A stretch of 64,000 nucleotides of DNA from NCBI GenBank assembly GCA_016342415.1, contig JAEIOD010000007.1, positions 124,001-188,000 on the forward strand, given 5' to 3'. Each line of letters opens with the position of its first letter. Within the stretch, counting starts at the first letter, position 1. This DNA is from Clostridiales bacterium. Its GTDB lineage: Bacteria; Bacillota; Clostridia; Peptostreptococcales; Acidaminobacteraceae. Below, in pieces: positions 35,594 to 43,873 of this stretch. The position numbers and the translations under genes were made by a program. Below the pieces are notes generated by a model that saw only the letters and a program-made list of their open reading frames with translations, was not told the DNA's origin and did not search any database.

Positions 35594-36658
35594 ATGATAA
35601 GTTGTAATATTGATATGTTCATAGCTGGTTGCAGTACAAAATGTAAACACTGTTATGTTGACGGTGGTCCTGAAAAATCAACTGATATTGATAATATCAA
35701 CTATGCTATGAAGAGATTGGAAGTATTGTTGCCTCTCATTGAAGCTATGAACATAGAAGTTTCTGTTACTTTGGATAATGAACCTGTTAATCATAAGGAT
35801 GCTATAAAGATATATAATTTGACTAAAAAGCATCTAGGTGATTATTATTTTCACCATGCTTCTACTACAGGTATTCCACTTTTAAGACATAAGGATAAGG
35901 CTTCTTTAACTGACACTATGATTAAACACGGTTATGGACAAGTTGGTTTAACTCTTCATGGAAATCACGACAATCATAATGAGATAGTTGGTAATCCTGA
36001 TGGATTGACATCCCTCATTGAAGCTGGAAAGTATTTGTACCAGAATAACTTTCATGTTGTTGTTTCCTTTATGTTGAGCAAATTACTAATTCGAGATAGA
36101 GATGAAATAGGTCAGATACTCGAGGAATTACCACATCATGGTATTTATTTTGCTATTACAAACGCAAGTCCCATCGATAGAATGCAGGACTACCAAAAGT
36201 ATAGAGTATCTTCAAATGATGTTCATAAACTTAAGGGCTATTTAGGAAAATGGGGATTTGATGAGGAAGAAATATTTAATAGATTAGAAGTGTGTCATGA
36301 GGATTATTATATAGATGAACTACAAAAATTACCTTCATGGGATTACCTTAAAGGTAGTGGTTCTAACATCTATATGTCACTAGATGCTGATTTGAATTTT
36401 AACTATGGGAATACAGGATTGGAAGTTTTCACAATTGGCAATCTTAAATCACTGTCAGATCAAGAGATCATCACTTCCATAAAAAATCTAAAACCTAATG
36501 ATTGCTATTGGGATTCTTACTTTAGGAAAGAGACTTTGCCTGATTTAAAGGATTTTATAAGAAGAGTTGATGAAGTTAGAACAGATAACTATATATATCC
36601 CAATATAGACTCCTTTTTGACTTATTGGTTTAAGAGATTCAACTATGACAATGAGTAA
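35594..36658 (+). CDS. Radical SAM protein, function unknown
   Basis: The 354-residue protein has CSTKCKHC (CX3CX2C) near residues 13-20 for the SAM-binding [4Fe-4S] cluster and a TIM-barrel-like core with VSVTLDNEPVNHKDA and GQVGLTLHGNHDNHN. There is no SPASM-type cysteine cluster at the C-terminus. No substrate peptide gene is next to it. It is the sole gene of the fourth cassette, starting behind AAAGGAGC and ending 21 bases before R4. Confidence 0.8.
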   Translation: MISCNIDMFIAGCSTKCKHCYVDGGPEKSTDIDNINYAMKRLEVLLPLIEAMNIEVSVTLDNEPVNHKDAIKIYNLTKKHLGDYYFHHASTTGIPLLRHKDKASLTDTMIKHGYGQVGLTLHGNHDNHNEIVGNPDGLTSLIEAGKYLYQNNFHVVVSFMLSKLLIRDRDEIGQILEELPHHGIYFAITNASPIDRMQDYQKYRVSSNDVHKLKGYLGKWGFDEEEIFNRLEVCHEDYYIDELQKLPSWDYLKGSGSNIYMSLDADLNFNYGNTGLEVFTIGNLKSLSDQEIITSIKNLKPNDCYWDSYFRKETLPDLKDFIRRVDEVRTDNYIYPNIDSFLTYWFKRFNYDNE

Positions 36659-36679
36659 AAAGTTTTACATTGATAATAA

Positions 36680-36744
36680 TTCGCTACGGTGAGTTTGATG
36701 GCTGTCGTAACAAAAGAGTTCTGGTTAAGATTATAGGTGAGTAA
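36680..36744 (+). repeat. R4, yjbQ 3'-end copy
   Basis: 65 bp, same peptide as R3 with about seven silent differences. Its right end overlaps the last codons of the converging hydrolase gene, whose stop codon lies inside the repeat. Confidence 0.93.
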
Positions 36745-37543
36745 ATATAATAGATGTTAAACAAGAAATGCCTTTGATTATTTCTATAAATGTATCCTTA
36801 GCATATTTTTCTCGCCAAGGATAATGACCACATTTAGTGAGAAGGTTAAAATCATAATCTATATCTAATTGATCAAAAGGCTCAATTATGCCTTTGATGT
36901 TGTGTGAATCATAATCACCTTGAACAACATGTAATGGAACGGATAAGCATTTTACAATATCAAGCAATTGACCATTTCTTCTTAATGATGACGCTTCAGA
37001 CCATATTGAATCATACATCTTAAAGTCACCTTGACCAACACTAGCTTGTTCATTTTCTATGTATGCGTAAGTGTCTAGTTTTCCCATAAGAGCTCCGAAC
37101 TTTTTCATTACATCATTCTTGACGGACATGTCACCAGAATTGAGTTCCTTCACTAGGGAATCAAAGTATACCCTCTCTTTAGGAGATAGTCGACTCATTC
37201 GAGTGTTATTGAATTCTCTTACATAATCCTCATTGAAACATCCACTACCGACAAGAACTAACTTATTAATATTCTCAGGATACCTTGCAGCATAAAGGCA
37301 TATTAACCAGGCTCCCCATGAATGTCCAAGAAGGACAAATTGCTCCTTGCAATGGTTATCAATGCAGACTTTCATGTCTTCGATTAACTCGTCAATTGAA
37401 CATTTCGTTTGATTTATTTCCAAGACGCCTAATTCATCAGATAGCATCAGAGCCAAATCTTTCATACTACCTCTTGCTCCTGGACCGCCGTGTACAAGTA
37501 CCAGTTTAATGTCTTCTTCTCCATATATATTGTAATCGTTCAT
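36731..37543 (-). CDS. Alpha/beta hydrolase
   Basis: The 270-residue hydrolase has oxyanion segment LVHGGPGARGSM, nucleophile elbow LLGHSWGAW, acid VVQGDYDSHN and histidine CGHYPWREKYA. This is the layout of proline iminopeptidase-like and drug-modifying hydrolases. The last residues and the stop (36731) are encoded within R4, so the natural C-terminus may have been replaced when the cassette was inserted. It is downstream of a merR gene with 8 bp between them. Confidence 0.87.
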   Translation of the reverse strand: MNDYNIYGEEDIKLVLVHGGPGARGSMKDLALMLSDELGVLEINQTKCSIDELIEDMKVCIDNHCKEQFVLLGHSWGAWLICLYAARYPENINKLVLVGSGCFNEDYVREFNNTRMSRLSPKERVYFDSLVKELNSGDMSVKNDVMKKFGALMGKLDTYAYIENEQASVGQGDFKMYDSIWSEASSLRRNGQLLDIVKCLSVPLHVVQGDYDSHNIKGIIEPFDQLDIDYDFNLLTKCGHYPWREKYAKDTFIEIIKGISCLTSIIFTHL

Positions 37544-37551
37544 TGCTTCTC

Positions 37552-37917
37552 CTATTCTGTTTTATCTTTCAACTTAGACTTATAAAGGTTTACTTTTTTA
37601 TTCAAGAAGTCGATACCAGCATCGATTTTCTTTTTTTCTACAATAAGCTTTTCCCGACACTCAAGAGCCACAGATAACCTCTCATTAAAATCCTCATTGT
37701 TGCTATAATAAAGCATACCAAACTTCTTTATATCTTCAATTGGGAGACATGCAGATTTCATAGAGACAACAAATTTAATCCATTGCAAATCTTCTTCCGT
37801 ATATTCTCTCTGTCCAGAGTCATTCAGCTTAATGTTCTTTATCAGTTCAATTTTTTCATAGTATCTTAGAGTAGAACAACTTAATCCAGTAAGTTCACTT
37901 ATTTCTCCTATTCTCAA
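37552..37917 (-). CDS. MerR-family regulator
   Basis: The 121-residue protein starts MRIGEISELTGLSCSTLRYYEKI and has the MerR helix-turn-helix, wing (GQREYTEEDLQWIKF) and a dimerising coiled coil. The cysteine pattern of metal-sensing members is absent, so it is nearer to drug or stress sensors. It is co-transcribed with the hydrolase from a 19-bp-spacer promoter typical of MerR activation. Confidence 0.92.
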   Translation of the reverse strand: MRIGEISELTGLSCSTLRYYEKIELIKNIKLNDSGQREYTEEDLQWIKFVVSMKSACLPIEDIKKFGMLYYSNNEDFNERLSVALECREKLIVEKKKIDAGIDFLNKKVNLYKSKLKDKTE

Positions 37918-37942
37918 GTTAACACCTCCGCTTCATGAATTT

Positions 37943-37973
37943 ATTGTAACACTTAAAGTATACTTGAAGTCAA
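37943..37973 (-). promoter_or_regulatory. MerR-type promoter with 19-bp spacer
   Basis: On the minus strand TTGACT (37973-37968) and TACAAT (37948-37943) are 19 bp apart. The spacer is the dyad CTTCAAGTATACTTTAAG. A stretched spacer with central dyad is the classic MerR target. Confidence 0.85.
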
Positions 37974-38076
37974 GATATGTATTTGACAAATTTGACAAAC
38001 TTATTAGTCATGAAAGTTAACTGATCATATTAGTTTATGTATGTAAACTTGAAGAGTTCCATACCATTTGGATTGG

Positions 38077-38141
38077 TTCGCTATGGAGAATTTGATGGCA
38101 AACGAGACAAACGTGTCTTAATCAAAATTACTGGTGAATGA
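38077..38141 (+). repeat. R5, most divergent yjbQ 3'-end copy
   Basis: 65 bp reading VRYGEFDGKRDKRVLIKITGE-like codons and ending TGA rather than TAA. About 20 of 65 bases differ from R4, including several amino-acid changes. It closes the array. As the distal copy it may be the 3' end displaced first. Nothing else was seen between it and the serpin gene except the AGGGAG ribosome site. Confidence 0.88.
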
Positions 38142-38231
38142 TTCACTAACTTACTATTCGGATAGTATTACCTTATTATGGCATTAGCGTTATACTGATT
38201 ATAGGTTGGTATATTTAAAGGGAGAATTCTT

Positions 38232-39494
38232 ATGATAAAAAGATATTGTTTAGTTCTATTGTTGTTATTAGTCCTATCCATGACCGGATGTAATCAAAAA
38301 GATAAATCGATGGAATTAAATAATGCACAGAGTGTTTTCCAAGAAAATTCTAGTACTGTGTATCCATTAGATAGGAATGTTATTAAAGGCATCAACAGTT
38401 CTGGATCAGATATTTTTCAGAAGATATACGAAAAAGAAAATTCAGGAAATGTTTTATTCTCACCACTCAGTTTGGCCAGTGCGTTATCGATGTTGGAAAA
38501 TGGTGCAAGTGGCATCAGCCAAACTGAAATAATGGATGTTTTAAATATAGAGTCTGATGAAAGACTAAATATGACTTACAATAGTTTGATCAATCATTTT
38601 AGTGATATCTCAAATCATGATCAAGATTATAAAACGACAGTCAGTTTATCCAATTCATTTTGGTTTAAAGAAAATGACCTTATAGTTAAGGACAGTTATA
38701 TTGATACAATAAAAGAACAATATGATGGTGATATATACTCGGTTGATTTTAATGATGAAACAAAAAATAAAATGAACGGTTGGATAGAGGATAAAACCAA
38801 TGGGCTTCTTAAAAATACAATCAAGGAAATAGATCCTCTTAATGTAGCGTATCTCATCAACACATTATACTTTAACGGCCACTGGACAAGTGATTTTCCT
38901 AAATATGCTACAAAGGTAGATGATTTCTATTTGAGTAATGGAAATACTGTGCCTGTTCAGATGATGCATAATGAAGACCGTTACAAGTATTATGAATCAG
39001 ATGATGTTCAGATGATAGCACTTAATTATTCAGATGCTTTCATGTATGTGATGCTACCAAAAGGTAGTATGGATGAATTTATGAGTCGTAATAACCAGTT
39101 TCAAATAGAAGATTGGATAGATGAACTAGATTTTAAAACAGTCGATTTATCATTCCCAAGATTTAAGTTTAGTAATAAACATGATTTAAAGGACATATTA
39201 ATATTATTGGGAATGCCATCTGTATTTAATGGACAAACAGCAGAATTTAGGAATATGACAGACTCTGATAAGGTTTATGTTTCTAGAGTTTTTCAAAATA
39301 CAACCATTGAAGTAGATGAAGAAGGCACAGAAGCCGCTGCGGTAACTGTTATGTCAATGGATACGACTGCAATGCCAGTTGAACCGGAAGTGATTGTGAT
39401 GAACTGTAATAAACCATTTATGTTTGTCATAAAAGATAATTTAAGTGGCTGTGATTTATTTGTAGGAGTTGTTCAGAATCCCCTTGAGGAATAA
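38232..39494 (+). CDS. Serpin-type protease inhibitor lipoprotein
   Basis: The 420-residue protein has a lipoprotein signal (LSMTGC, Cys20 or so) and a complete serpin fold: NVLFSPLSLASALSMLENGA, NTLYFNGHW, SLSFPRF-like DLSFPRFKFS, and the hinge EVDEEGTEAAAVT. By register with alpha-1-antitrypsin the scissile bond should be close to Thr-Ala in MDTTAMP, within two residues. It is probably anchored outside the cell and inhibits serine proteases. It follows R5 but is not itself bounded by a repeat on the right. Confidence 0.9.
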   Translation: MIKRYCLVLLLLLVLSMTGCNQKDKSMELNNAQSVFQENSSTVYPLDRNVIKGINSSGSDIFQKIYEKENSGNVLFSPLSLASALSMLENGASGISQTEIMDVLNIESDERLNMTYNSLINHFSDISNHDQDYKTTVSLSNSFWFKENDLIVKDSYIDTIKEQYDGDIYSVDFNDETKNKMNGWIEDKTNGLLKNTIKEIDPLNVAYLINTLYFNGHWTSDFPKYATKVDDFYLSNGNTVPVQMMHNEDRYKYYESDDVQMIALNYSDAFMYVMLPKGSMDEFMSRNNQFQIEDWIDELDFKTVDLSFPRFKFSNKHDLKDILILLGMPSVFNGQTAEFRNMTDSDKVYVSRVFQNTTIEVDEEGTEAAAVTVMSMDTTAMPVEPEVIVMNCNKPFMFVIKDNLSGCDLFVGVVQNPLEE

Positions 39495-39718
39495 TGACAG
39501 CATTAAAAATTACTGAAACTGACTGTTAAAATGCAGTCGATTTATTACTTGATTAGATATTGTCAGTTTTACAGACTACTGTTTAGCTTTGTGTTGATAT
39601 AATTATTGTGTTAAGATATTTCTAACAAAATATGTGAGTGTAAGTAATAAATTAGTTGTAAATCACATCTCTGTATGAGAAAATACTAGTATTAAATAAA
39701 ACTATCTTGGAGGGAATC

Positions 39719-41191
39719 ATGGATCAATATGTAAAAAGAGCGCAAAGGTTTAATATACTAATTATTTATATTTTTTGTATTGTATTAGAATTTACGGCTT
39801 TTCTAAATGGCGGTATGTCATATGCATTAGAAGCAATTATTCCAATAATCGGTACCGCAGTACTTGTGACCGCTATTTATTTCATTAAAATGAATTATCA
39901 GGTAAAAGGATTTATTATTTCCATGATTCCAGCTTTAGCAAGTCTTGGTTTGTCCATCTCCAAAGGTGGTGTACCTAGAATGTTCAATGTTTATATTTTA
40001 GGTTTGGTTCTAGTTGCCATTTATTTTAAGAAAAAAATGGTTGCAATTTATGGAGGGATATTCAGTTTACTGTTGATTGTTATTTTCATGGTATACCCAG
40101 TAGGCTTATTAGGAGAAGAACTTTCGAACATCGGAGAATTTTTCCCGAGGATAGCAGTTTACATGTGTGTTGTCGGTGTCATATATATCATAACTAGTTG
40201 GGGTGATCAGTACATTTCAGATGCTCTAAAAGAAAGTGAGTTGGCGTCTGTAACGAGTAAAAATTTAGATCATATTATAAAAAATATTGAAACAAATGCA
40301 GAAGAAGTGACCAATAGCATCAGCCTGTGTAATGCAAAAATGGATATCGTAGAAGAATCAACTAAAGTAGTCGCTAGGTCTATGAAAGAAGTGAGTACAA
40401 CCAGTGAGCATAGTGCCGAAAGATTGGGTACGATTAACGTGATTGCAATAGAATCAGTTGATCATATGCGAGATACATTAAATGCTATGAAGAGCATAGA
40501 AGAGTCGTTTAAAATGACCAGTAATGATTTAGATAAAGGTGGCGATAGCGTTTCTGATATTGCTCGTCAAATGGAGAAAATTGGTGAAGCGATAGATTTA
40601 AGTTATTCAACTGTTGTTGATTTAAAAGCTAGTATGGCTGATATTACAACAGCACTTCAAGGGATAACAAATATCTCGGAACAAACAAACTTGCTGGCAT
40701 TAAATGCAGCTATTGAAGCCGCACGTGCTGGAGAACATGGTAGAGGATTTAGTGTTGTTGCTGAAGAAGTTCGAAAGTTAGCAGAAGAATCTTCTAAACA
40801 AGCAGAACATATTAAAGTGATTACAGAAAAAGTTCTAACCGTTTCTTCTGAAGCGGAAAGAGAAGTAGGCGTCGGTAAAGTTGCAGTGACTGAAGGCAAT
40901 GATATTATGGAGAGTTTATCTGAAGTCTTTGCTAATGTGAAATCTTCTTTTGATACAGCTTACAAGTTGATTGAAAATGAAATGGATGTTATTGCTAATA
41001 CGGAAAAACAGTTCTTCAATATTCAAGATCAAATATCAAGTGTTTCGTCTGCAATTGAAGAGAATGCTGCAGCGACAGAGGAAGTCTTATCACAAGTAAA
41101 TGTACAAGAGACCGTCTCTAATGAAGTAAATGGCATGTTGGATGATATTGAACGAATGAGCAGTGAATTAAAAGAAATGGCTAAAATTTAG
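39719..41191 (+). CDS. Methyl-accepting chemotaxis protein
   Basis: The 490-residue receptor has about six membrane helices in the first 170 residues and no large extracellular domain. A signalling coiled coil follows with the hairpin tip [38 protein letters not shown]. There is no clear HAMP domain. The ATG at 39719 follows TTGGAGGG; an in-frame TTG at 39707 lies within the ribosome site. The ligand is unknown. Confidence 0.93.
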   Translation: MDQYVKRAQRFNILIIYIFCIVLEFTAFLNGGMSYALEAIIPIIGTAVLVTAIYFIKMNYQVKGFIISMIPALASLGLSISKGGVPRMFNVYILGLVLVAIYFKKKMVAIYGGIFSLLLIVIFMVYPVGLLGEELSNIGEFFPRIAVYMCVVGVIYIITSWGDQYISDALKESELASVTSKNLDHIIKNIETNAEEVTNSISLCNAKMDIVEESTKVVARSMKEVSTTSEHSAERLGTINVIAIESVDHMRDTLNAMKSIEESFKMTSNDLDKGGDSVSDIARQMEKIGEAIDLSYSTVVDLKASMADITTALQGITNISEQTNLLALNAAIEAARAGEHGRGFSVVAEEVRKLAEESSKQAEHIKVITEKVLTVSSEAEREVGVGKVAVTEGNDIMESLSEVFANVKSSFDTAYKLIENEMDVIANTEKQFFNIQDQISSVSSAIEENAAATEEVLSQVNVQETVSNEVNGMLDDIERMSSELKEMAKI

Positions 41192-41196
41192 AATGG

Positions 41197-41226
41197 ACCT
41201 ACCTCTTTTGGGGTAGGTTTTATTTA
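41197..41226 (+). terminator. Terminator of the chemotaxis receptor gene
   Basis: ACCTACC and GGTAGGT pair around an 8-base loop, followed by TTTTATTT. Confidence 0.85.
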
Positions 41227-41278
41227 TGACATACAGATGTCGTAGTTTCTTTGTTATAGTATGAACAAGGAGGATATT

Positions 41279-42028
41279 ATGTTTAAAGTGATTACAAATG
41301 ATAATTTAGAACAAGAACATATTTGTTGTGCCATTTCAGGCAAAGATGAGGGTGTGGTCCTTAAGAAAAAATGGTTGAAGGAAAGACTACTGGAAGGTCT
41401 GGTATTTAATAAACTAGATGAACGAGGAAAAGTATTTATTGAGTATATGCCTGCTGAAGCATCTTTTGCCCCTATTACAGCAGAAGATTATATGTACATC
41501 AACTGTTTCTGGGTTTCTGGAAAATATAAAAAAAGTGGTTATGGTAGTCAGTTGTTGACTCAGTGTATTGAGGATTCTAAAAGCAAAGGTAAAAAGGGTT
41601 TGGTGGCGTTATCTTCAAATAAGAAGAAACCTTTTTTATCCGATCCGAAGTACTTGAAGAAAAAAGGATTTGAAGTGTGTGATACGATAGGTTTTTATGA
41701 GTTGATGTATTTACCATTTGAAAAGACTGCAAAACCTAAATTTAAGAATCAAGTTTCGCTTGAAACAGAAGGGAATCTATTATATTATACACATCAATGT
41801 CCACATACAGAAAAATATGTAGGTTTGATTAAAGCGTTAGCGAAGGTGCATCATGTTAACTTGAATGTCATATTACTGGATACAAAGGAAAAAGCACAAT
41901 CCGCAATTTGTCCATTTACAACTTATAGTTTGTATTTAAAAGGGGAGTTTGTTACCAACGAAATATTAACAGAAAAGAAGTTTCTTGAGTATTTAGAGTC
42001 ATATAGTCTACTAAAAAACCCACAGTAA
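41279..42028 (+). CDS. GNAT acetyltransferase with YoaP domain
   Basis: The 249-residue protein has a GNAT domain with CFWVSGKYKKSGYGSQLLTQCIEDSKSKGKKG (acetyl-CoA loop) and a C-terminal YoaP-like part with HQCPHTEKYVGLI and CPFTTYSLYLKGEFVTNEIL. YoaP proteins are often annotated as acetyltransferases of unknown substrate. AAGGAGG precedes ATG 41279, preferred over 41261. Confidence 0.85.
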   Translation: MFKVITNDNLEQEHICCAISGKDEGVVLKKKWLKERLLEGLVFNKLDERGKVFIEYMPAEASFAPITAEDYMYINCFWVSGKYKKSGYGSQLLTQCIEDSKSKGKKGLVALSSNKKKPFLSDPKYLKKKGFEVCDTIGFYELMYLPFEKTAKPKFKNQVSLETEGNLLYYTHQCPHTEKYVGLIKALAKVHHVNLNVILLDTKEKAQSAICPFTTYSLYLKGEFVTNEILTEKKFLEYLESYSLLKNPQ

Positions 42029-42036
42029 TGTGGGTT
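42017..42036. terminator. Bidirectional terminator
   Basis: AACCCACA and TGTGGGTT form an 8-bp stem with a GTAA loop between converging genes and overlap both stop regions. Confidence 0.85.
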
Positions 42037-42946
42037 AAATTGTGTAATTAAGCTCTTTTAATAACTCTATATCTCTTTGAACGGTAAATCCGGTTGTCGT
42101 TAAATAATCTCCTGTTAAAATACCATTAACACCACACTTGTAAACCTTATCTAGATAATTTTCTAGTTGCATACGGCCACCTGCTAAACGTATTTCTTTG
42201 TCTTGTAATACAATTCTATAGATTGCCAAAGTTTTCATGATTTCAATTGGACTTTCAGGCATATTGTTTTCAAGAGGCGTTCCTGCTACAGGACATAGAA
42301 AATTAATTGGTACAGAATTCACGTTTAATGAGTTCAGAGTCAACAACATGTCAATTCTGTCTTTCCTAGTTTCTCCTAACCCCCATATACCACCTGAACA
42401 GACTTCTAATCCAACGGATTGACATGCTTTAATGGTGTCGATTCTATCTTGATATGTATGTGTTGTACAAATGTTTTTATAGTACGATTCAGAACTTTCT
42501 AAGTTATGATGATATCTTTTTACACCAGCAGCTTTTAATCTCTTTGCTTGATCTTTTGTTATGATACCATGAGAAGCACAAAGTGAAAGATTGGTTTTAT
42601 TATTTAGAGTTTTATAGAGATCAATTAAAGAATCTAAATCATTTGGATCTAGACCTTTACCACTGCTGACCAGTGAATGTTTATGTACACCTTGCGTTTC
42701 CAAACTTTGTGCGGTTTGAAGGGCTTTCTCACAATCTATAAGATCATAAGTCGGTGAACCTGTTTTAAAGTGGATAGACTGCGAACAGAAAGTACAATCT
42801 TCTGTGCATTTACCACTTTTTATATTATTAATAGAACATAAATCAAAAGTCCTTACAAAATGTTTTTGCCTGAGTTGATCAGCCTTGGTGATCAACTCAT
42901 CTAGTGTTAATTCAAATAATGCTAAAATATCATTTTTTGTATTCAT
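42035..42946 (-). CDS. bioB: Biotin synthase
   Basis: The 303-residue radical SAM enzyme inserts sulfur into dethiobiotin. It shows GKCTEDCTFCSQS (CX3CX2C), YHHNLESS, CSGGIWGLGET, VPINFLCPVAGTPLE, IRLAGGRMQ and NGILTGDYLTTTG, all BioB motifs including the arginine for the [2Fe-2S] cluster. No other biotin genes are nearby, so the strain may salvage or use dethiobiotin. A BirA-like operator overlaps its promoter. Confidence 0.95.
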   Translation of the reverse strand: MNTKNDILALFELTLDELITKADQLRQKHFVRTFDLCSINNIKSGKCTEDCTFCSQSIHFKTGSPTYDLIDCEKALQTAQSLETQGVHKHSLVSSGKGLDPNDLDSLIDLYKTLNNKTNLSLCASHGIITKDQAKRLKAAGVKRYHHNLESSESYYKNICTTHTYQDRIDTIKACQSVGLEVCSGGIWGLGETRKDRIDMLLTLNSLNVNSVPINFLCPVAGTPLENNMPESPIEIMKTLAIYRIVLQDKEIRLAGGRMQLENYLDKVYKCGVNGILTGDYLTTTGFTVQRDIELLKELNYTI

Positions 42947-42973
42947 GCTTCCTCCTTGTCTAAGTCTATCCTT

Positions 42974-43025
42974 AGGATAATGAATTAAACAAAGAATGTC
43001 AACCGAAAAATAGATTCGGTTGACA
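42974..43025 (-). promoter_or_regulatory. bioB promoter with BirA-like operator
   Basis: TGTCAACCGAA and TTCGGTTGACA (42997-43025) form a perfect 11-bp inverted repeat. Its inner halves AACC and GGTT are 13 bp apart, near to the TTGTNAACC-N14/15-GGTTNACAA pattern of biotin repressor sites. The distal arm supplies the -35 TTGACA, 17 bp from TATCCT (42979-42974). Binding should block bioB. Confidence 0.65.
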
Positions 43026-43151
43026 TATGAAGATGTTCCTATGATTTTTAAAGAAGAGAAATGATTAAGTCATAAAAAGGAATCAAATTTTTATATCTAC
43101 ATTTATTTTAATATTGAATCATGATATAGTAAATTCTAGGAGAGTGAACGT

Positions 43152-43802
43152 ATGATAAAAATAAGTGAAAAAATAAAAAATATAGAGTTGAACATGTCGT
43201 TGGGTATTCTAACCGCAACCGTTACAGTAAGACCTTCTTGTCATGAGATTGTCTCTCTTTTGGAACATGAAGTTAAAAATATTGAATCTCAATATACTCT
43301 TGAAAATTATAGAAATGAAACACTAGAAGCTTGTAGAAAAATCTATAAGGCATTGGGTAAAGATCCTTCGAGATATAGAATTTCTTCAGATTCTTTATTC
43401 AGAAGAATTATTAAGGGTAAAGGTGTTTATTATGTTAATAATATTGTCGACATCAATAATATCATATCACTTAGAACTCTTTGGAGTGTTGGGGCATATG
43501 ATTTGAATAAAATACAAGGTGATATTGTTTATGGAGTCGGGACAAAAGAGGATCTTTATGAAGGCATCGGCAGAGGACTTTTAAACATTGATAAACTACC
43601 TGTGCTAATTGATTCTATTAGCCCATTTGGTAGTGCAACCTCAGATTCTCTAAGAACTATGGTAACAACAGAGACTACTGAACTCCTTATGGTAGTACAT
43701 GCATTTGGCGGAAATGATGGTCTGGTGGAGGCTATGAATGATATGAAGATATATTTGGAACAGTATGGTAGTGCTACTCAAGTAGATATTAAGATTATAT
43801 AA
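43152..43802 (+). CDS. B3/B4 domain protein (Phe-tRNA synthetase-like fold)
   Basis: The 216-residue protein has the B3/B4 tRNA-editing-type domain: ALGKDPSRYRISSDSLFRRIIKGKGVYYVNNIVDINNIISL and GSATSDSLRTMVTTETTELLMVV. Stand-alone members are thought to hydrolyse misacylated tRNA or act on amino acids, but few are tested. It has its own ribosome site and stands alone. Confidence 0.87.
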   Translation: MIKISEKIKNIELNMSLGILTATVTVRPSCHEIVSLLEHEVKNIESQYTLENYRNETLEACRKIYKALGKDPSRYRISSDSLFRRIIKGKGVYYVNNIVDINNIISLRTLWSVGAYDLNKIQGDIVYGVGTKEDLYEGIGRGLLNIDKLPVLIDSISPFGSATSDSLRTMVTTETTELLMVVHAFGGNDGLVEAMNDMKIYLEQYGSATQVDIKII

Positions 43803-43830
43803 CCTATATAGGTTATGTATCTTTTTTTTG
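43798..43830 (+). terminator. Probable weak terminator
   Basis: ATAACCTATATAGGTTAT is a perfect palindrome at the end of the B3/B4 gene, followed after five bases by a T run. Confidence 0.55.
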
Positions 43831-43873
43831 ATACAATTAACTATACTATATTAGTAAAGAAAGGTTGAGAGAT

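Larger units (their letters stand above)
32331..38141 (+). mobile_element. Cassette array delimited by six yjbQ 3'-end copies
   Basis: Six copies (R0-R5) of the yjbQ 3' end bound five cassettes: 32391-33266 (876 bp), 33267-34114 (848), 34115-35421 (1307), 35422-36744 (1323) and 36745-38141 (1397). Each cassette holds one gene or one gene pair and ends with a repeat in the same orientation. R1-R5 start at the same base (TTCGCTA). Contents (toxin-antitoxin, kinase, radical SAM, hydrolase with MerR) are typical accessory cargo. No recombinase gene, IS end or integron integrase is visible. I interpret this as serial insertion at the yjbQ 3' end. Confidence 0.75.

Noticed and set aside
32331..38141. 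Classical integron with attC sites
   Set aside because: The repeats are coding yjbQ ends without the paired inverted core sites of attC, and no integron integrase gene is in the window.
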